A stretch of 64,000 nt of DNA from Rhizobacter koreensis (GCF_013366375.1 NZ_JABWMJ010000013.1:62001-126000), one strand, 5' to 3'; counted from the stretch's first letter, positions 33,931-43,136 are shown. The notes: a model not told the origin generated them from the sequence alone. Numbers and translations: made by a program.

Positions 33931-35061
33931 TCAGCGGATCTGGTTGAGCAGCGAGGCGCCTTGCACCACGACGCGGTTGTCGCCGCCCAGCCCCTTGGTC
34001 ACGATGACGGTCTTGGGATCGAGCGGCATTACGCTGACCTGCTGCGGCAGGTAGCGTTCGGCGCCGACCTTGATGTAGACCACTGCTTCATTGGCGCCAT
34101 TGCGTACGACCGCCTCGGCGGGCAGCACGGCACCCTGCAGCTTGTCCCTGGTCTGGGCAAGCACCGTCACCGGCTGGCCCACAGCCAGGCTGATCGCTTC
34201 AGTCCCGCTCCCCTGCGCGCGGAAGGTGATCGGAATCCGGCCGTCGCGCAATGTGCGCGCGGCGCCGACCACGCGCAGCGTGACCCCCTCAACCCCGGAG
34301 AGCGTGGCCGACTCCAGCTTGGCGGCGAGCCCCGCATCCGCGGTCGAGGCTTCCACCATCAGACGCTGCGGATCGATGATGTCGAACAGGAGGTCCTTGG
34401 CGTCGACGACCTGACCATTCAACGCACTCGCCGTGGCGATGACGCCGGAGACTGGCGCCACCAGTGCTTCGCGCGAGCCAAGGCTCGCGCCGATGGCGCG
34501 TTCGCGCTGCTGAAGGCCGGCGAGCTCGGCTCGCGCGGCCTCGATGTCCTTCCTCGGAACGGTTCCCTCGAGCGACTCCAGCCGCTTGACGCGGTGTTCG
34601 GCGATGGTCCGGCTGGTCCGGAGTTCGGCGTGTTGCGAGCGCTGGTTGGCCTCTGCGTAGGGCTCGGCGTGGTGCCGGACGTACGCGAGCACCTGCCCCT
34701 TGCGCACCGTCTGGCCGGCAACCGGCAACCCGCTCGGACCCGGCTCGAGGCGTCCACCATGGAGAGGCTGGACGCGTCCACCCGCATTCGGATCGACCAC
34801 GACTTGCCCGGGCATCTGCGCGCTGACCGCTGCCGTTGTCAGCGGGACCAGCTGCGTGCGAATGCCCATCCGCCGCTGCGCGAGCTTGGGGACGTTGATG
34901 CTGCTGTCGGGCAGGCGCATCAAGCCCGATGCTCCCGTGCTGACGGCGCCGTCGAGGTGCTCGCCGTTTGGCCCATGCGCGCCGGGCGAAGCATGGACCG
35001 TGGCCAGCCCTTGGACCAGGAAAAAGGCCACCGTGGCGATCTGAAGTCGGCACTTGATCAT
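33931..35061 (-). CDS. Membrane fusion protein of the second RND pump
   Basis: 376 residues from ATG 35061, overlapping the previous stop. Signal peptide ending TVHA, then the motif SPGAHGPNGEHLDG, which is nearly repeated at the mature start of the neighbouring protein at 35058. The periplasmic adaptor core follows: VPKLAQRRMGIRT, GQVVVDPNAGGRVQP, a long helical hairpin, APVSGVIATASALNGQVVDA, and a beta-barrel end. No C-terminal CusF domain. Links the 30812 permease to the 35702 outer-membrane factor. Confidence 0.88.
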   Translation of the reverse strand: MIKCRLQIATVAFFLVQGLATVHASPGAHGPNGEHLDGAVSTGASGLMRLPDSSINVPKLAQRRMGIRTQLVPLTTAAVSAQMPGQVVVDPNAGGRVQPLHGGRLEPGPSGLPVAGQTVRKGQVLAYVRHHAEPYAEANQRSQHAELRTSRTIAEHRVKRLESLEGTVPRKDIEAARAELAGLQQRERAIGASLGSREALVAPVSGVIATASALNGQVVDAKDLLFDIIDPQRLMVEASTADAGLAAKLESATLSGVEGVTLRVVGAARTLRDGRIPITFRAQGSGTEAISLAVGQPVTVLAQTRDKLQGAVLPAEAVVRNGANEAVVYIKVGAERYLPQQVSVMPLDPKTVIVTKGLGGDNRVVVQGASLLNQIR

Positions 35062-35705
35062 CGCGGCACCCCTGCGCTGCTGGCGGCGAGGCGGTTTCGT
35101 CGCCTCCACCAGAGCGCGCCGATCCCCAGAACGGCTAAGCCCGCAATGAGCAGTTCCAGCCGGCGCCAGTCGTCGTGAGCGTGTGCAGCCTGGGCGCCAT
35201 GTCCGCTTGCTTCCCCGTGCGCATGGCCGTGGCCGGGATCGGCTGCCGCAACCGCGGTGGTTACCTGGAGCGTGCCTTCGAGCAGATCGCTGTCCCTGCC
35301 GGCGACGAAGGTGACCACGATCGGGTGGGACCCGGGCTGGCTCAGCGCCTTGAGCAATGCGGGATCGTCGACGGCGTAGTCGCCCTGGTCGGCGTGGAAC
35401 TTGGCGCCCGCCTTCAGACTGCCCGACTCGATCTCGACGCGCGCGTTCAACACGGGCTCGTTCGTCTCGAAGCGGTCGATCAGGATGGACAGCTCGCCGC
35501 CACCCAGCGTGGCCACGAGCTCGAACTGCTCGGACTTGGATTCCATCCTGGGCGCTGACCCAGCCCTGCCGGTGACGCTCGGCGGGCCATCTAGGTGTTC
35601 CCCGTCGGGTCCGTGTGCCCCGGGGGAAGCGACGCCGGGTGACGTAGCAACGAAGAAAACGAGCGCCGCTGCGGTCATGCGGATCGTGAAGGTCGAAAGG
35701 CTCAT
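35058..35705 (-). CDS. Membrane-anchored periplasmic accessory protein
   Basis: 215 residues. Signal peptide ending GVAS, then PGAHGPDGEHLDG, a domain of about 120 residues (FELVATLGGGELSILIDRFE, then LNARVEIESGSLKAGAKFH), a His-rich linker (DPGHGHAHGEASGHGAQAAH), one membrane helix (LLIAGLAVLGIGALWW) and a basic tail. So it faces the periplasm and is anchored at its C-terminus. It lies between the outer-membrane factor and the adaptor genes with four-base overlaps on both sides. Probably a metal-binding partner of the pump; I know no named family. Confidence 0.8.
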   Translation of the reverse strand: MSLSTFTIRMTAAALVFFVATSPGVASPGAHGPDGEHLDGPPSVTGRAGSAPRMESKSEQFELVATLGGGELSILIDRFETNEPVLNARVEIESGSLKAGAKFHADQGDYAVDDPALLKALSQPGSHPIVVTFVAGRDSDLLEGTLQVTTAVAAADPGHGHAHGEASGHGAQAAHAHDDWRRLELLIAGLAVLGIGALWWRRRNRLAASSAGVPR

Positions 35706-36916
35706 GGTGTAACTCCCAGAGACTGATTGAGCCGCGCACGCGCCGCACCGACCGCAGCGCGTTGACGTGCCAGGGCCGCGTCTGCTTGCGCGGCGGTCGC
35801 CAGTGCACGCAGCAGGTCGGGCAACGCCGTCTCGCCGGCGCGAAATGACTTGTCGAGCAACTGCGCGCGCTCGCGCAGCAGCGCCGCTCGCGTCTGCTCC
35901 CCGGCTACTTGTTGCTGTGCGGTTTCGAAGCCTTCGCGCGCCGTACGCACGTCTGCAGCCTGACGCTCCGTCAGCCGCTCGGTCTGTACGCGCAGCACCT
36001 CGAGCTCCGACAAGGCAGCGGCTTCCAGAGGACCGCTCCGCGCGTCGGTGCCGAACGGGATCCTGAGCGCAACGCCGACGCTGTCTTGACGCCCTTGAGC
36101 GCCTCCCGAGCGCTCCTGTCGCCAGCTCACGGCAACCTCAGGCGGATCACGCCGCGAACGGCGCAGGCTCTCGAGCTGCGCCCGCGTACGCTCGCCTTCC
36201 AGCCTGGCGAGAACCAGCTCGGGATGCTCCGCGGGCGACGCCGAACGATCCGGCTCGCTGAGGTCGACCGGGTTCGCCAACCCCGTCAGCACCGTCAACT
36301 TGGTGGTGGCCGCCGCGACGCGTTGCTGCATCTCTGCCAACAACGCCTCGGCGCCTAGCACCTCGGCCCGCGCGACCAAGGCATCGGCGCGTGCCAGATC
36401 GCCCGCCAGCACCCTTCGGTCGACGTCGGCGCTGAGCGATTGCAGCACCCGGAGCTGCTCCTGCGCGGCGGCGAGGTCGGCTTGATGCAAAGCACGCGAC
36501 CAAGCGGCTTCGCGCACCTCGCCGGCGACGCGCCAGCGCCCGACGTGCTGGGCGGCGCGTGCGACGTCGAGCTCTGCGGCAGCAGCCGCGCCCAGCGCCG
36601 AGCGCCGGCCGGGAGTCCAGAACGGCGCGACAACGCCGAGCTCGGTCTCGTTGGCGCCTGAACGTCCGTTTCGGCGCGCCAAGTCCACGCTTGGCGCCTG
36701 CGGGGTCAAGCCGGACGCTGCAGCTTGGCGGGCCAGCGCGACCTGTTCCCGCCCGCGCGCGTCGGCGGCTGCGGCCGCGCGCTCCCAGGCTGCGTCAACC
36801 GCTTGCGCCAGCGCGATGGCTGCGGGTTCCCCGGGCAGGGTCGTTTGGGCAAGGCTCGGCGCACAGGTCACCGCGCCGGCAAGAAGCCATGGCGCGGCCC
36901 ATCGTTGATGTTTCAA
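35702..36916 (-). CDS. TolC-type outer-membrane efflux protein
   Basis: 404 residues from a TTG at 36916 (GGGAACGAAC upstream), which gives a signal peptide ending APSLAQ. Starts of the two family repeats are visible (IALAQAVDAAWERAAAAADA and later DLLRALATAAQADAALARQR). It is shorter than many TolC proteins and strongly Ala/Arg-rich. First gene of the adaptor-pump set; stop overlaps the start of the 35058 gene. Confidence 0.85.
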   Translation of the reverse strand: MKHQRWAAPWLLAGAVTCAPSLAQTTLPGEPAAIALAQAVDAAWERAAAAADARGREQVALARQAAASGLTPQAPSVDLARRNGRSGANETELGVVAPFWTPGRRSALGAAAAAELDVARAAQHVGRWRVAGEVREAAWSRALHQADLAAAQEQLRVLQSLSADVDRRVLAGDLARADALVARAEVLGAEALLAEMQQRVAAATTKLTVLTGLANPVDLSEPDRSASPAEHPELVLARLEGERTRAQLESLRRSRRDPPEVAVSWRQERSGGAQGRQDSVGVALRIPFGTDARSGPLEAAALSELEVLRVQTERLTERQAADVRTAREGFETAQQQVAGEQTRAALLRERAQLLDKSFRAGETALPDLLRALATAAQADAALARQRAAVGAARARLNQSLGVTP

Positions 36917-37001
36917 GTTCGTTCCCGCAGGACTGGCAGCCCGGTTGGGGCGCCACACGCAGTGCCGGTGCGCCAGGGGCGCACCGGGGCCGATCAACTG
37001 A

Positions 37002-37373
37002 TCAGCAAGACCGAGGAGGTCGGCGTGGTCCTTCGAGGAAGGGAGACGAACAGGGATGACCGCGAAAGGCCGGCTGGGCGGCGGACATCCGAACCGCGGC
37101 TCCCAACTGGATGGCAGCCGGCAGAACCGCCACAGCGCTCAAGTAGGCGTCAGACTGAACCGCATGCTGGATCGATTCGTCCGAATCGTCCTGGTGAAAG
37201 CCGTCGCTCTCCTGGTCATGCGCATCGTCATGGTGGTGTGCCGCCGCGGACCAATGCGCCATCGCATGGCGCCCTTCAGCGCCGGTTTCGTCTGCGAGCG
37301 AGGTCGCCGCCCACGTGAGAGCCTGCCAGGGCAGCAGGACCATCACCAGGAGCGAAGCGATCGAACGACGCAT
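37002..37373 (-). CDS. DUF2946-like small His-rich secreted protein
   Basis: 123 residues. Signal peptide MRRSIASLLVMVLLPWQALT then a His/Asp-rich stretch (HWSAAAHHHDDAHDQESDGF, HQDDSDESIQHAV) and the tail EGPRRPPRSC, a variant of the ERPPR tail seen in four other small proteins in this window. Unlike its relatives it lacks the CxxC centre, which may fit a divalent-metal rather than copper setting. It lies about 85 bases upstream of the outer-membrane factor and is probably the first gene of the operon. Confidence 0.7.
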   Translation of the reverse strand: MRRSIASLLVMVLLPWQALTWAATSLADETGAEGRHAMAHWSAAAHHHDDAHDQESDGFHQDDSDESIQHAVQSDAYLSAVAVLPAAIQLGAAVRMSAAQPAFRGHPCSSPFLEGPRRPPRSC

Positions 37374-37616
37374 TCGCGCATTCTAATTGGCGGGTCCGCA
37401 CGGCAAGGCACCATAGGTGCGCCGGCCGGGGAGCACTGGCCCGACGGATAGCAGCAGCCGGCGCTTCCACGCTGCCGCTCTGCAGCCACACGAGCACTAC
37501 AACCCGCCGCTGCCTTGCCGCCGGAAGGCTCGACGTGCATCGAGGCGAACTCGCCACACTTGGCTAGCCGCAGCTGATCTTCGGCAGCCACGCGGGCAAC
37601 GTGGCTGCAGCTGGGG

Positions 37617-38000
37617 CTAAACGAGCCAGACCCACAGGGCAACGCCGAACACCACCCAAAGCACGACGATCAGGGCTGCGCCGACTCGGCTTGCCGGCCT
37701 TGATCCTTGCGTCGTCATCCATTCATCTGCTCGGTTTCGGCAGTCGGCCAGGACCTGCGCGGGTAACAGCCTGATGGTCAACCAGATCAAACCGGGGAGC
37801 AGCAATACCTCGTCCACGTATCCCAGCACCGGGATGAAGTCGGGGATGAGGTCAATGGGACTGAGCGCATACGCCACGACGAAGAAGCCTAAGGCCTTCG
37901 CATACCACGGCGTCGCGCGGTGCTTGCGCGCAAACCACAGGGTCACTGCATCGCGTTTGATCCGCTTGGCCCAGCCTTTCAGCTTGTCCCCTAAGGTCAT
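37617..38000 (-). CDS. YkvA/DUF1232-family membrane protein
   Basis: 127 residues from ATG 38000. AYALSPIDLIPDFIPVLGYV is the hallmark of DUF1232 (YkvA), followed by DEVLLLPGLIWLTIRLLP, and a C-terminal helix VGAALIVVLWVVFGVALWVW. Function of the family is unknown. It appears to stand alone, facing away from the 38121 gene. Confidence 0.88.
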   Translation of the reverse strand: MTLGDKLKGWAKRIKRDAVTLWFARKHRATPWYAKALGFFVVAYALSPIDLIPDFIPVLGYVDEVLLLPGLIWLTIRLLPAQVLADCRNRADEWMTTQGSRPASRVGAALIVVLWVVFGVALWVWLV

Positions 38001-38120
38001 GCCCGAGCATGCCACGGCCGCCAAGGCATGGTTTACGTCGCGAACTCGCCCTGCGATGGCGCCTCCAGTGCAGCGTGCAGCGATGCTACAAACCGCACGA
38101 ACAGGACAGGAGGGATCCAC

Positions 38121-38366
38121 ATGCTCGGAGCTTGGAGCATCTTCGGGGACCGCAACCCGCCCCGAGACGGCGAATCGATCGTGTACGTGGCGGCATCAGT
38201 GCCTGCGAGGTCGCCCCAGCATCCACTCGGTCGGGTAGTCGCGGTCGTCTATAGCGCAGGCTCGCTCTTGGACCAAGACGGCAACGTGTTCCCTGCGCCG
38301 CCGGGCCAGCCGTGGACGTCATTGCCGCCCACCGCGTGGCAGGAACGCAGGTCCGAAAGTCGATGA
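38121..38366 (+). CDS. Small hypothetical protein
   Basis: 81 residues from ATG 38121; AGGAGG lies six bases upstream, the best ribosome site in this area and the main evidence. The sequence MLGAWSIFGDRNPPRDGESI then VYVAASVPARS, with Pro/Gly-rich C-terminal part, shows no signal peptide, helix bundle or known motif. Confidence 0.45.
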   Translation: MLGAWSIFGDRNPPRDGESIVYVAASVPARSPQHPLGRVVAVVYSAGSLLDQDGNVFPAPPGQPWTSLPPTAWQERRSESR

Positions 38367-38827
38367 GCCACCCTCGCCCTCGCCCGCGCCCGCGCCGCGA
38401 CGGAACTATTCGGAGCCAAGCCTCGGCGGTGCCGGGGATTCGCTGGGACGTCGACACACGAGCTGCTCCCGTCGCGTTGCGTGTTTCACTAGCGGCACAC
38501 CCGCAGACGCGGTGCCCTCGCAGCGCTTTAGCTGATCCACATGGATGATAACTGTCATTATCAACAGCGCTATTCGTGGAGCTCCGAGGAGAGCCCGAGC
38601 CGGCTGACACCCGATAGACGAACCGGTCGTTGGCTGAGCAATGGTCCGTCGGGCAGCTTTCGAGCGGAGCGGTCACTCGCCTTCCGACGGCGAGTGGCTC
38701 AGTTTTAACTGGAGCCGTCCGCCCCAGTATGACGCCGGACCTTCCGCGCCGCGGCAGCCCGGTCGGCACGTCGGTGCTGCCGCCCACTCAGTACCTGTGA
38801 TGCCGAGACGAGCCTCGCCTCCCCTCA
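38367..38827. other. Non-coding or decayed stretch
   Basis: About 460 bases. No family, ribosome site or repeat recognised on either strand. Confidence 0.35.
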
Positions 38828-39270
38828 TCAGCCGGTAGGCAGGGTCCCTTTGCAGGCGGGATAGCCGGTGCAGCTCCAAGACTGGCTTCCCGCGTTGGGG
38901 CCGCGCTTGGCTGTCTTCAGCGTCATCGACCTCGAGCACTTGGGGCTAAGCGGCACCTGTGCCACTGACTACTGGGGCGGCACCCGCGCAGCGAGGGGCT
39001 TTCTCTGCTCGGGAGGGTTGGCGGCGCCAGCACGGCCTAGCGATGCCTTGGCGCGGCGGATTAGCTCAATGAGCGTGTTCCCGTCCCTGAACTCTAGGCT
39101 TCGGCCGTGCGCAAAGGCCTTCGCCTCATCCGTGAAGGTTCCGCAGGTCACCACGAAGCCCCCCCACGGCTCCTTGGGCCGCCATCACGCCGTAGAACTC
39201 GCTGACGACCTGGACTCCGACCTTGAAGGCTCTCCACTGTTTGCACTGGACCAGAAATGGCTGGGTGGAG
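38828..39270 (-). pseudogene. Mrr-like restriction endonuclease relic with zinc-ribbon C-terminus
   Basis: Three pieces in different frames, read from high to low coordinates: FLVQCKQWRAFKVGVQVVSE then FYGVMAAQGAVGG (catalytic core with the QxK motif), FVVTCGTFTDEAKAFAHGRS then LEFRDGNTLIELIRRAKAS, and a topoisomerase-type zinc ribbon (KCSRSMTLKTAKRGPNAGSQ, SWSCTGYPACKGTLPTG). The first break is a run of seven G where six would keep the frame (about 39160). The N-terminal half upstream is not readable. Mrr-family proteins cut modified foreign DNA; this copy is broken. Confidence 0.7.
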
Positions 39271-39901
39271 TGGTGCAGCCCCTGGCGCTCTGGGGCGCTG
39301 CTCGTCCCGGGGCGGTATTCGCGGGCACCGTCGATGTTCGACTCGTCCGGTCGTCAGATGCCTACGAGCAGGCTTCAGGGAGCAATCCCGAGACCGTGCA
39401 GAAGTCACGCTCGCTCGCGAAGCCCGACCACCGGTCAGAGCCCCTAACGCACAAACCCGACACTCTGTCGGCGCGGGAATCGCCACGTCCCCGCCTCGTG
39501 CTGATGGGGATTGGCGATCGACCGAGTCGGCTCGACGCTCCGGCGCGCTGTGCGGGCGGCGGCGCTGCAATGCCTGCAGCGTGGGCCCCGGCAATCTCCA
39601 GGAGCCCCATGACGTTTCTAGATGTGGTGATGCTGACGAGCCGACGGGGAGCCGAGGTGCCGCCTGCCGGCTTCCCAACCAGGCTTGGTCTTGAAGACGA
39701 GTGGCTCGTTCCCCTTCTGCCGCAAGGGGACGCCGTGTCCACCTGGGACACCATCTGGTCCGCGCGCAGGCGAGCACCGCCGAGGCAACTCCAGGCGGCC
39801 GTGATTGGGGCCTGGGCGGAGCCGCATCGCCACTCGCGAGGTTTGCGCCGCTTTCGCGAGTGCTTGGTGAGCGTCCTGCCGTCCCATCTTGACGGCGGCG
39901 A
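39271..39901. other. Decayed stretch, possibly the lost N-terminal half of the Mrr-like gene
   Basis: About 630 bases between the readable Mrr-like part and the IS66 remnant. Frames are long on both strands but none reads as a known domain. Confidence 0.3.
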
Positions 39902-40129
39902 TCAGCGTGACGGTGGGTTGATCTCGTCGGTGGTCTCACCGTCTTCGTAGTACCTGGCGATGGCCTTATCCAAGCGCTTGATCAGCGCGTTGATGGATTC
40001 GCCATCGCGTCGCACCAGCATGGCAAGTGCGTTGTGGCCGTCTGATGCAGTGGCGGCGCATTCGATGGGGTAGATCGCGCCAAGCGTGATGTCTCCGCCG
40101 TCGTCGATCAGGGTCTCGATGTTCTTCAC
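39902..40129 (-). CDS. Small protein carried by the IS66 element
   Basis: 75 residues from GTG 40129, which overlaps the transposase stop (GTGA). VKNIETLIDDGGDITLGAIY, then HNALAMLVRRDGESINALIK and RLDKAIARYYEDGETTDEIN. No DNA-binding motif is obvious; the fold looks mixed alpha/beta. Small proteins of this type are found directly after IS66-family transposase genes, so it is probably an accessory or passenger gene of the element. Function unknown. Confidence 0.65.
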   Translation of the reverse strand: MKNIETLIDDGGDITLGAIYPIECAATASDGHNALAMLVRRDGESINALIKRLDKAIARYYEDGETTDEINPPSR

Positions 40130-41175
40130 GGGCAACTTGTCTCGAGCACCGCTTGGGGCTTCCATCGGTGCGGCAGCAACTCGTCGATGCGGGTGTTGAG
40201 CTGCGTTGGCAGCCGTTGCAATACGTCGCGCAGGTAGGCCCAAGGATCGTGCCCGTTTAGCTTGGCCGACTGCACCAGGCTCATCACCACGGCCGCGCGC
40301 TGGCCGGCGAGCTCGCTGCCGCAGAACAGCCATGCCTTCCTTCCCATTGCCCAGGGCTTGATCTGCTGCTCGAGGTGGTTGTTATCGATGGCCACCGCGC
40401 CGTCATCCAAGTGCCGCGTGAGCGCCCGCCAGTGGTTGAGCGTGTAGTCGATGGCCCCCGCGATGGGGCCGCCGTCGGGCACGAGTCGGCGCTCCAACTC
40501 GAGCCACGTCTGCAGTTTGTCCCACAGCGGCTTGCTCAGTTCCTGGCGATGCGCCCGGCGTGTCTTGTCATCCAAGTCCGTGAGCGCGCGCTCGACCTCG
40601 TAGATGCGTGCGAAGCGTCGGATCGCTTCCTCGGCAAGCGGGCTTGCCCCGGCGCTGGCGAGTTCGTCGAACTTGCGTCGGGCGTGCGCGGCGCAGGCTG
40701 CGGCCGCGCGGTCGGGGTAGACACGCCCATCCAGCACCGTGTCGTAGGCCGCGTAGCGGTCGGTCAGCAGCGTGCCGGTCCAAGGGCGAAGGCCCGTGCG
40801 ATCGTCGCCGGCGAGGAAGGCCACCGGGTACTGCGCCCCGCGGCCCAGGCAGAACTCGTAGACGACGCCAGGGGTGGCGTCGTGGCGGCTTCGCGCATAG
40901 CCCCAGATGTAGGCTCGCCGAGTCTTACCGGCGCCCGGGTCGAGCATCGCAACCGGCGTCTCATCGGCGTGCAGCACGCGGCAGCCGAGCACGAAGCGCT
41001 TGTGCGCGTCGTACAGCGGCTCGAGCGCCGCGCCGGTCGCACCCGCCCAGGCTGCAAGCGTCGAGCGCGGCGTGTGCACCCCCGAGCGGGCGTTGATCGC
41101 TTCCTGCCGGTAGTACGGCAGGTGATCGACGAAGCGGCTTATCACCGTATGCGCGAGCAGCCCACCGGCGGCCAT
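40126..41175 (-). pseudogene. tnpC: IS66-family transposase (TnpC), N-terminal part missing
   Basis: 349 residues remain of about 520. It begins at MAAGGLLAHTVISRFVDHLP and contains the DDE core: VLHADETPVAM, LLTDRYAAYDTV and NNHLEQQIKPWAMGRKAWLF, plus the C-terminal ELLPHRW. The leucine-rich N-terminal region and zinc finger, and the tnpA/tnpB genes, are absent upstream, so the element is truncated and not expected to move by itself. Its sequence is nearly identical to the IS66 piece at 57468-57550. Confidence 0.85.
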
Positions 41176-41377
41176 GGCGGCCTATACCTCGCATAGCAGA
41201 TCGTTCGTGCAGATTTGCAGTTGTTTCGGCCTTCGACAGCTGTCTCCGGAGGGGCCATTGGTACCGGTGCGCACCACATTCGTGAGAAGTACCCTAGCGG
41301 CGTAGGCAGGAGCTGGCGCTACGGGCGGAAGCCGCGTCATAGTCGCTCTTCAAGTCACGAGAGCACGAGCAGAGCAC

Positions 41378-41632
41378 ATGGGTCGCGACATACGCATCGA
41401 TGGTGACTACCAAATACATGCACTCGCGATTCCGGCATCCGATCGCGCCGGATTTGTTGCCGCCGTAAAGATCAAGCGGATCCGTGGTATCCCGAACGCG
41501 CCCCAGGACGCCTTTGAAAAAGAAAGGCTCGCTGGCGGGTTCGTCTGGCCCACTGCCGAAGCGGCTCGCCTATACGCGATCGCGAAGGCCGAGGACGTCA
41601 TCCGGCAGGAGCCCTTTCGGTTGCGCTGCTGA
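41378..41632 (+). CDS. Small hypothetical protein
   Basis: 84 residues: MGRDIRIDGDYQIHALAIPA, then FVAAVKIKRIRGIPNAPQDA and AARLYAIAKAEDVIRQEPFR. The pattern of alternating hydrophobic residues suggests a small soluble alpha/beta protein. No ribosome site is obvious and no family was recognised. Confidence 0.45.
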   Translation: MGRDIRIDGDYQIHALAIPASDRAGFVAAVKIKRIRGIPNAPQDAFEKERLAGGFVWPTAEAARLYAIAKAEDVIRQEPFRLRC

Positions 41633-41635
41633 CCG

Positions 41636-41770
41636 TCACCTGGTGCCGCGCACCATCCTTGCCGCTTCGCCCTCGTGTGCCCACCTGGCGTCTTCCATGC
41701 CATAGACCGGCAGGTCTTGTGCCCGCAGCACCATGCAAACGTCCCACCGCCGGTACCTTGACGGCCGCAT
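41636..41770 (-). CDS. Very small hypothetical protein
   Basis: 44 residues from ATG 41770 with GGGAGA seven bases upstream. Sequence MRPSRYRRWDVCMVLRAQDL then PVYGMEDARWAHEGEAARMV. The good ribosome site and protein-like composition are the only support. It ends three bases from the convergent gene at 41378-41632. Confidence 0.35.
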   Translation of the reverse strand: MRPSRYRRWDVCMVLRAQDLPVYGMEDARWAHEGEAARMVRGTR

Positions 41771-41990
41771 GAGCGTTCTCCCTAGAAGTGCTGATCGCCC
41801 TGGCAGGTTGGAACGGTAGGACGTCGGGCCAAGTTGAGCAGCGACGAACTCTAGTCGCCTAGCGTGCGAGGGCAGCTGCCGAAGCTCCACGAGCTTACGA
41901 ACGGGGAAGAGCGGCACTCAGTCACCGTTGCAGATGGCTTGGCGGCCGGGGCGTCCCTTCCGTCGTGCTCCGCTCAGCGGGCTCGAATAA

Positions 41991-42209
41991 TTACAGCGGC
42001 TGCCCTCGGGCGCCGTCAACAGCCCGGGCAAAGGCTTGCACCATCTGAGTGTCTTCACCGGCGTGCTCTTCCAAGCCTGTCCTGATCGCAGGTAAGTAAG
42101 GGCTGGCGTGCTCGCCCCTTCGCGAAGCTGCGCCTGCCAGCAGCTTCCTAACCATTGGAACAGCGGCGACAGCGGCGCCGACCCAGAACAGAGACTTGAA
42201 AAGCTTCAT
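41991..42209 (-). CDS. Small membrane-anchored hypothetical protein
   Basis: 72 residues. MKLFKSLFWVGAAVAAVPMV is a membrane anchor or signal segment; the rest (KLLAGAASRRGEHASPYLPA, then EEHAGEDTQMVQAFARAVDG) is polar. No family recognised. The 41771-41990 interval upstream and downstream holds nothing else I can support. Confidence 0.5.
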   Translation of the reverse strand: MKLFKSLFWVGAAVAAVPMVRKLLAGAASRRGEHASPYLPAIRTGLEEHAGEDTQMVQAFARAVDGARGQPL

Positions 42210-42389
42210 TCAGTGCACCTCGGCAGCATTGCGCTCCGCCACGCAGAAACGTGGCGCCGTTATCGCGCAGGCCATGGCCTGCATCAGATCACAGCAACCG
42301 GTGTACCCGAGATTCTGCGGCAGACATCGCCATAGGTGCCTGCCAGCCGACGGGGGCACGACCCGGCGAGCCAGTGCGCTGCGCCGCCG

Positions 42390-43136
42390 TTATCCCCACG
42401 CCCCGCCGTGCTGGCCACTAGCAACATCATGTTGGCGCGCCGATACCTGCAGTTGCTGTCGGATCGCGGCCATCCTGCGTTCGATTTTCAGCCAGTCCCT
42501 GGCGTAGCCACTCTTCTTCAAGCTGAATGCCTTGAGCTGCTTTAGCTTTGCGAGACTTAGCTTCAGGTCTTCTATGGACATCATTAGGCGGTTGCATTGG
42601 TCACGTTCCGCCGAATCGAGCTTGCCGCCTGATTGGTCCAGGAGCTCGGCTGGATCCAGCCCCTGTGCAGTGCCCTGCTCGTCCGCGCTCTCGAAGACGA
42701 TGCGCAAGACCTTGGAGGGCTTCTTGTGCGCCAGGCGCTCTTGTCGAGCTGACGGCAGGGGCGTGGGTTTGAGGGCCTCGAGAGCCCCCGAACGGCCGGC
42801 CTGCGCCAGCGAGGGGCTCACCTGGCGCTCAGGTAGACCGAAGACCACCGGCGCGACCGCGCGGAAGCCGCGAGGACCCCGCGCCCCGTCCGGCGGGCGC
42901 CCGTCGCAGCTCTGGCTCCGATCAGGAGCACTGGGAACGGCGAATCGCTTCCGCCGAACGACGATCAGCGGTTGCTGTGCCGCAGACGGCTGAACCGGCG
43001 AGCCGGAGAAAGCTGCTTCGGCGGCAAGTCTTGCCGTGCTCTTTGATGATGGCGGATCCTCGAGGGTCAGGCTCTGCAGGACGATGTTGCCCGGATCCCG
43101 TAGGAAGGTTTCAGTCGGGTTGTCGCGAAATTGCAT
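42390..43136 (-). CDS. Hypothetical protein with C-terminal coiled coil
   Basis: 248 residues, no signal peptide. The first 130 residues are Pro/Ser/Ala/Arg-rich and probably disordered; the C-terminal part (MMSIEDLKLSLAKLKQLKAF, then SLKKSGYARDWLKIERRMAA) has heptad-like spacing of Leu and Ile and should form a coiled coil. The start ATG lacks a clear ribosome site. It lies just outside the left end of the first IS3 element. Family not recognised. Confidence 0.4.
   Translation of the reverse strand: MQFRDNPTETFLRDPGNIVLQSLTLEDPPSSKSTARLAAEAAFSGSPVQPSAAQQPLIVVRRKRFAVPSAPDRSQSCDGRPPDGARGPRGFRAVAPVVFGLPERQVSPSLAQAGRSGALEALKPTPLPSARQERLAHKKPSKVLRIVFESADEQGTAQGLDPAELLDQSGGKLDSAERDQCNRLMMSIEDLKLSLAKLKQLKAFSLKKSGYARDWLKIERRMAAIRQQLQVSARQHDVASGQHGGAWG

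Noticed and set aside
31931..34054. 707-codon + strand frame opposite the RND permease
   Set aside because: Arg/His/Asp-rich shadow of the intact permease and adaptor genes.
38868..39950. 360-codon + strand frame
   Set aside because: Opposite strand reads as an Mrr-like endonuclease with zinc ribbon; the + frame shows no domain.
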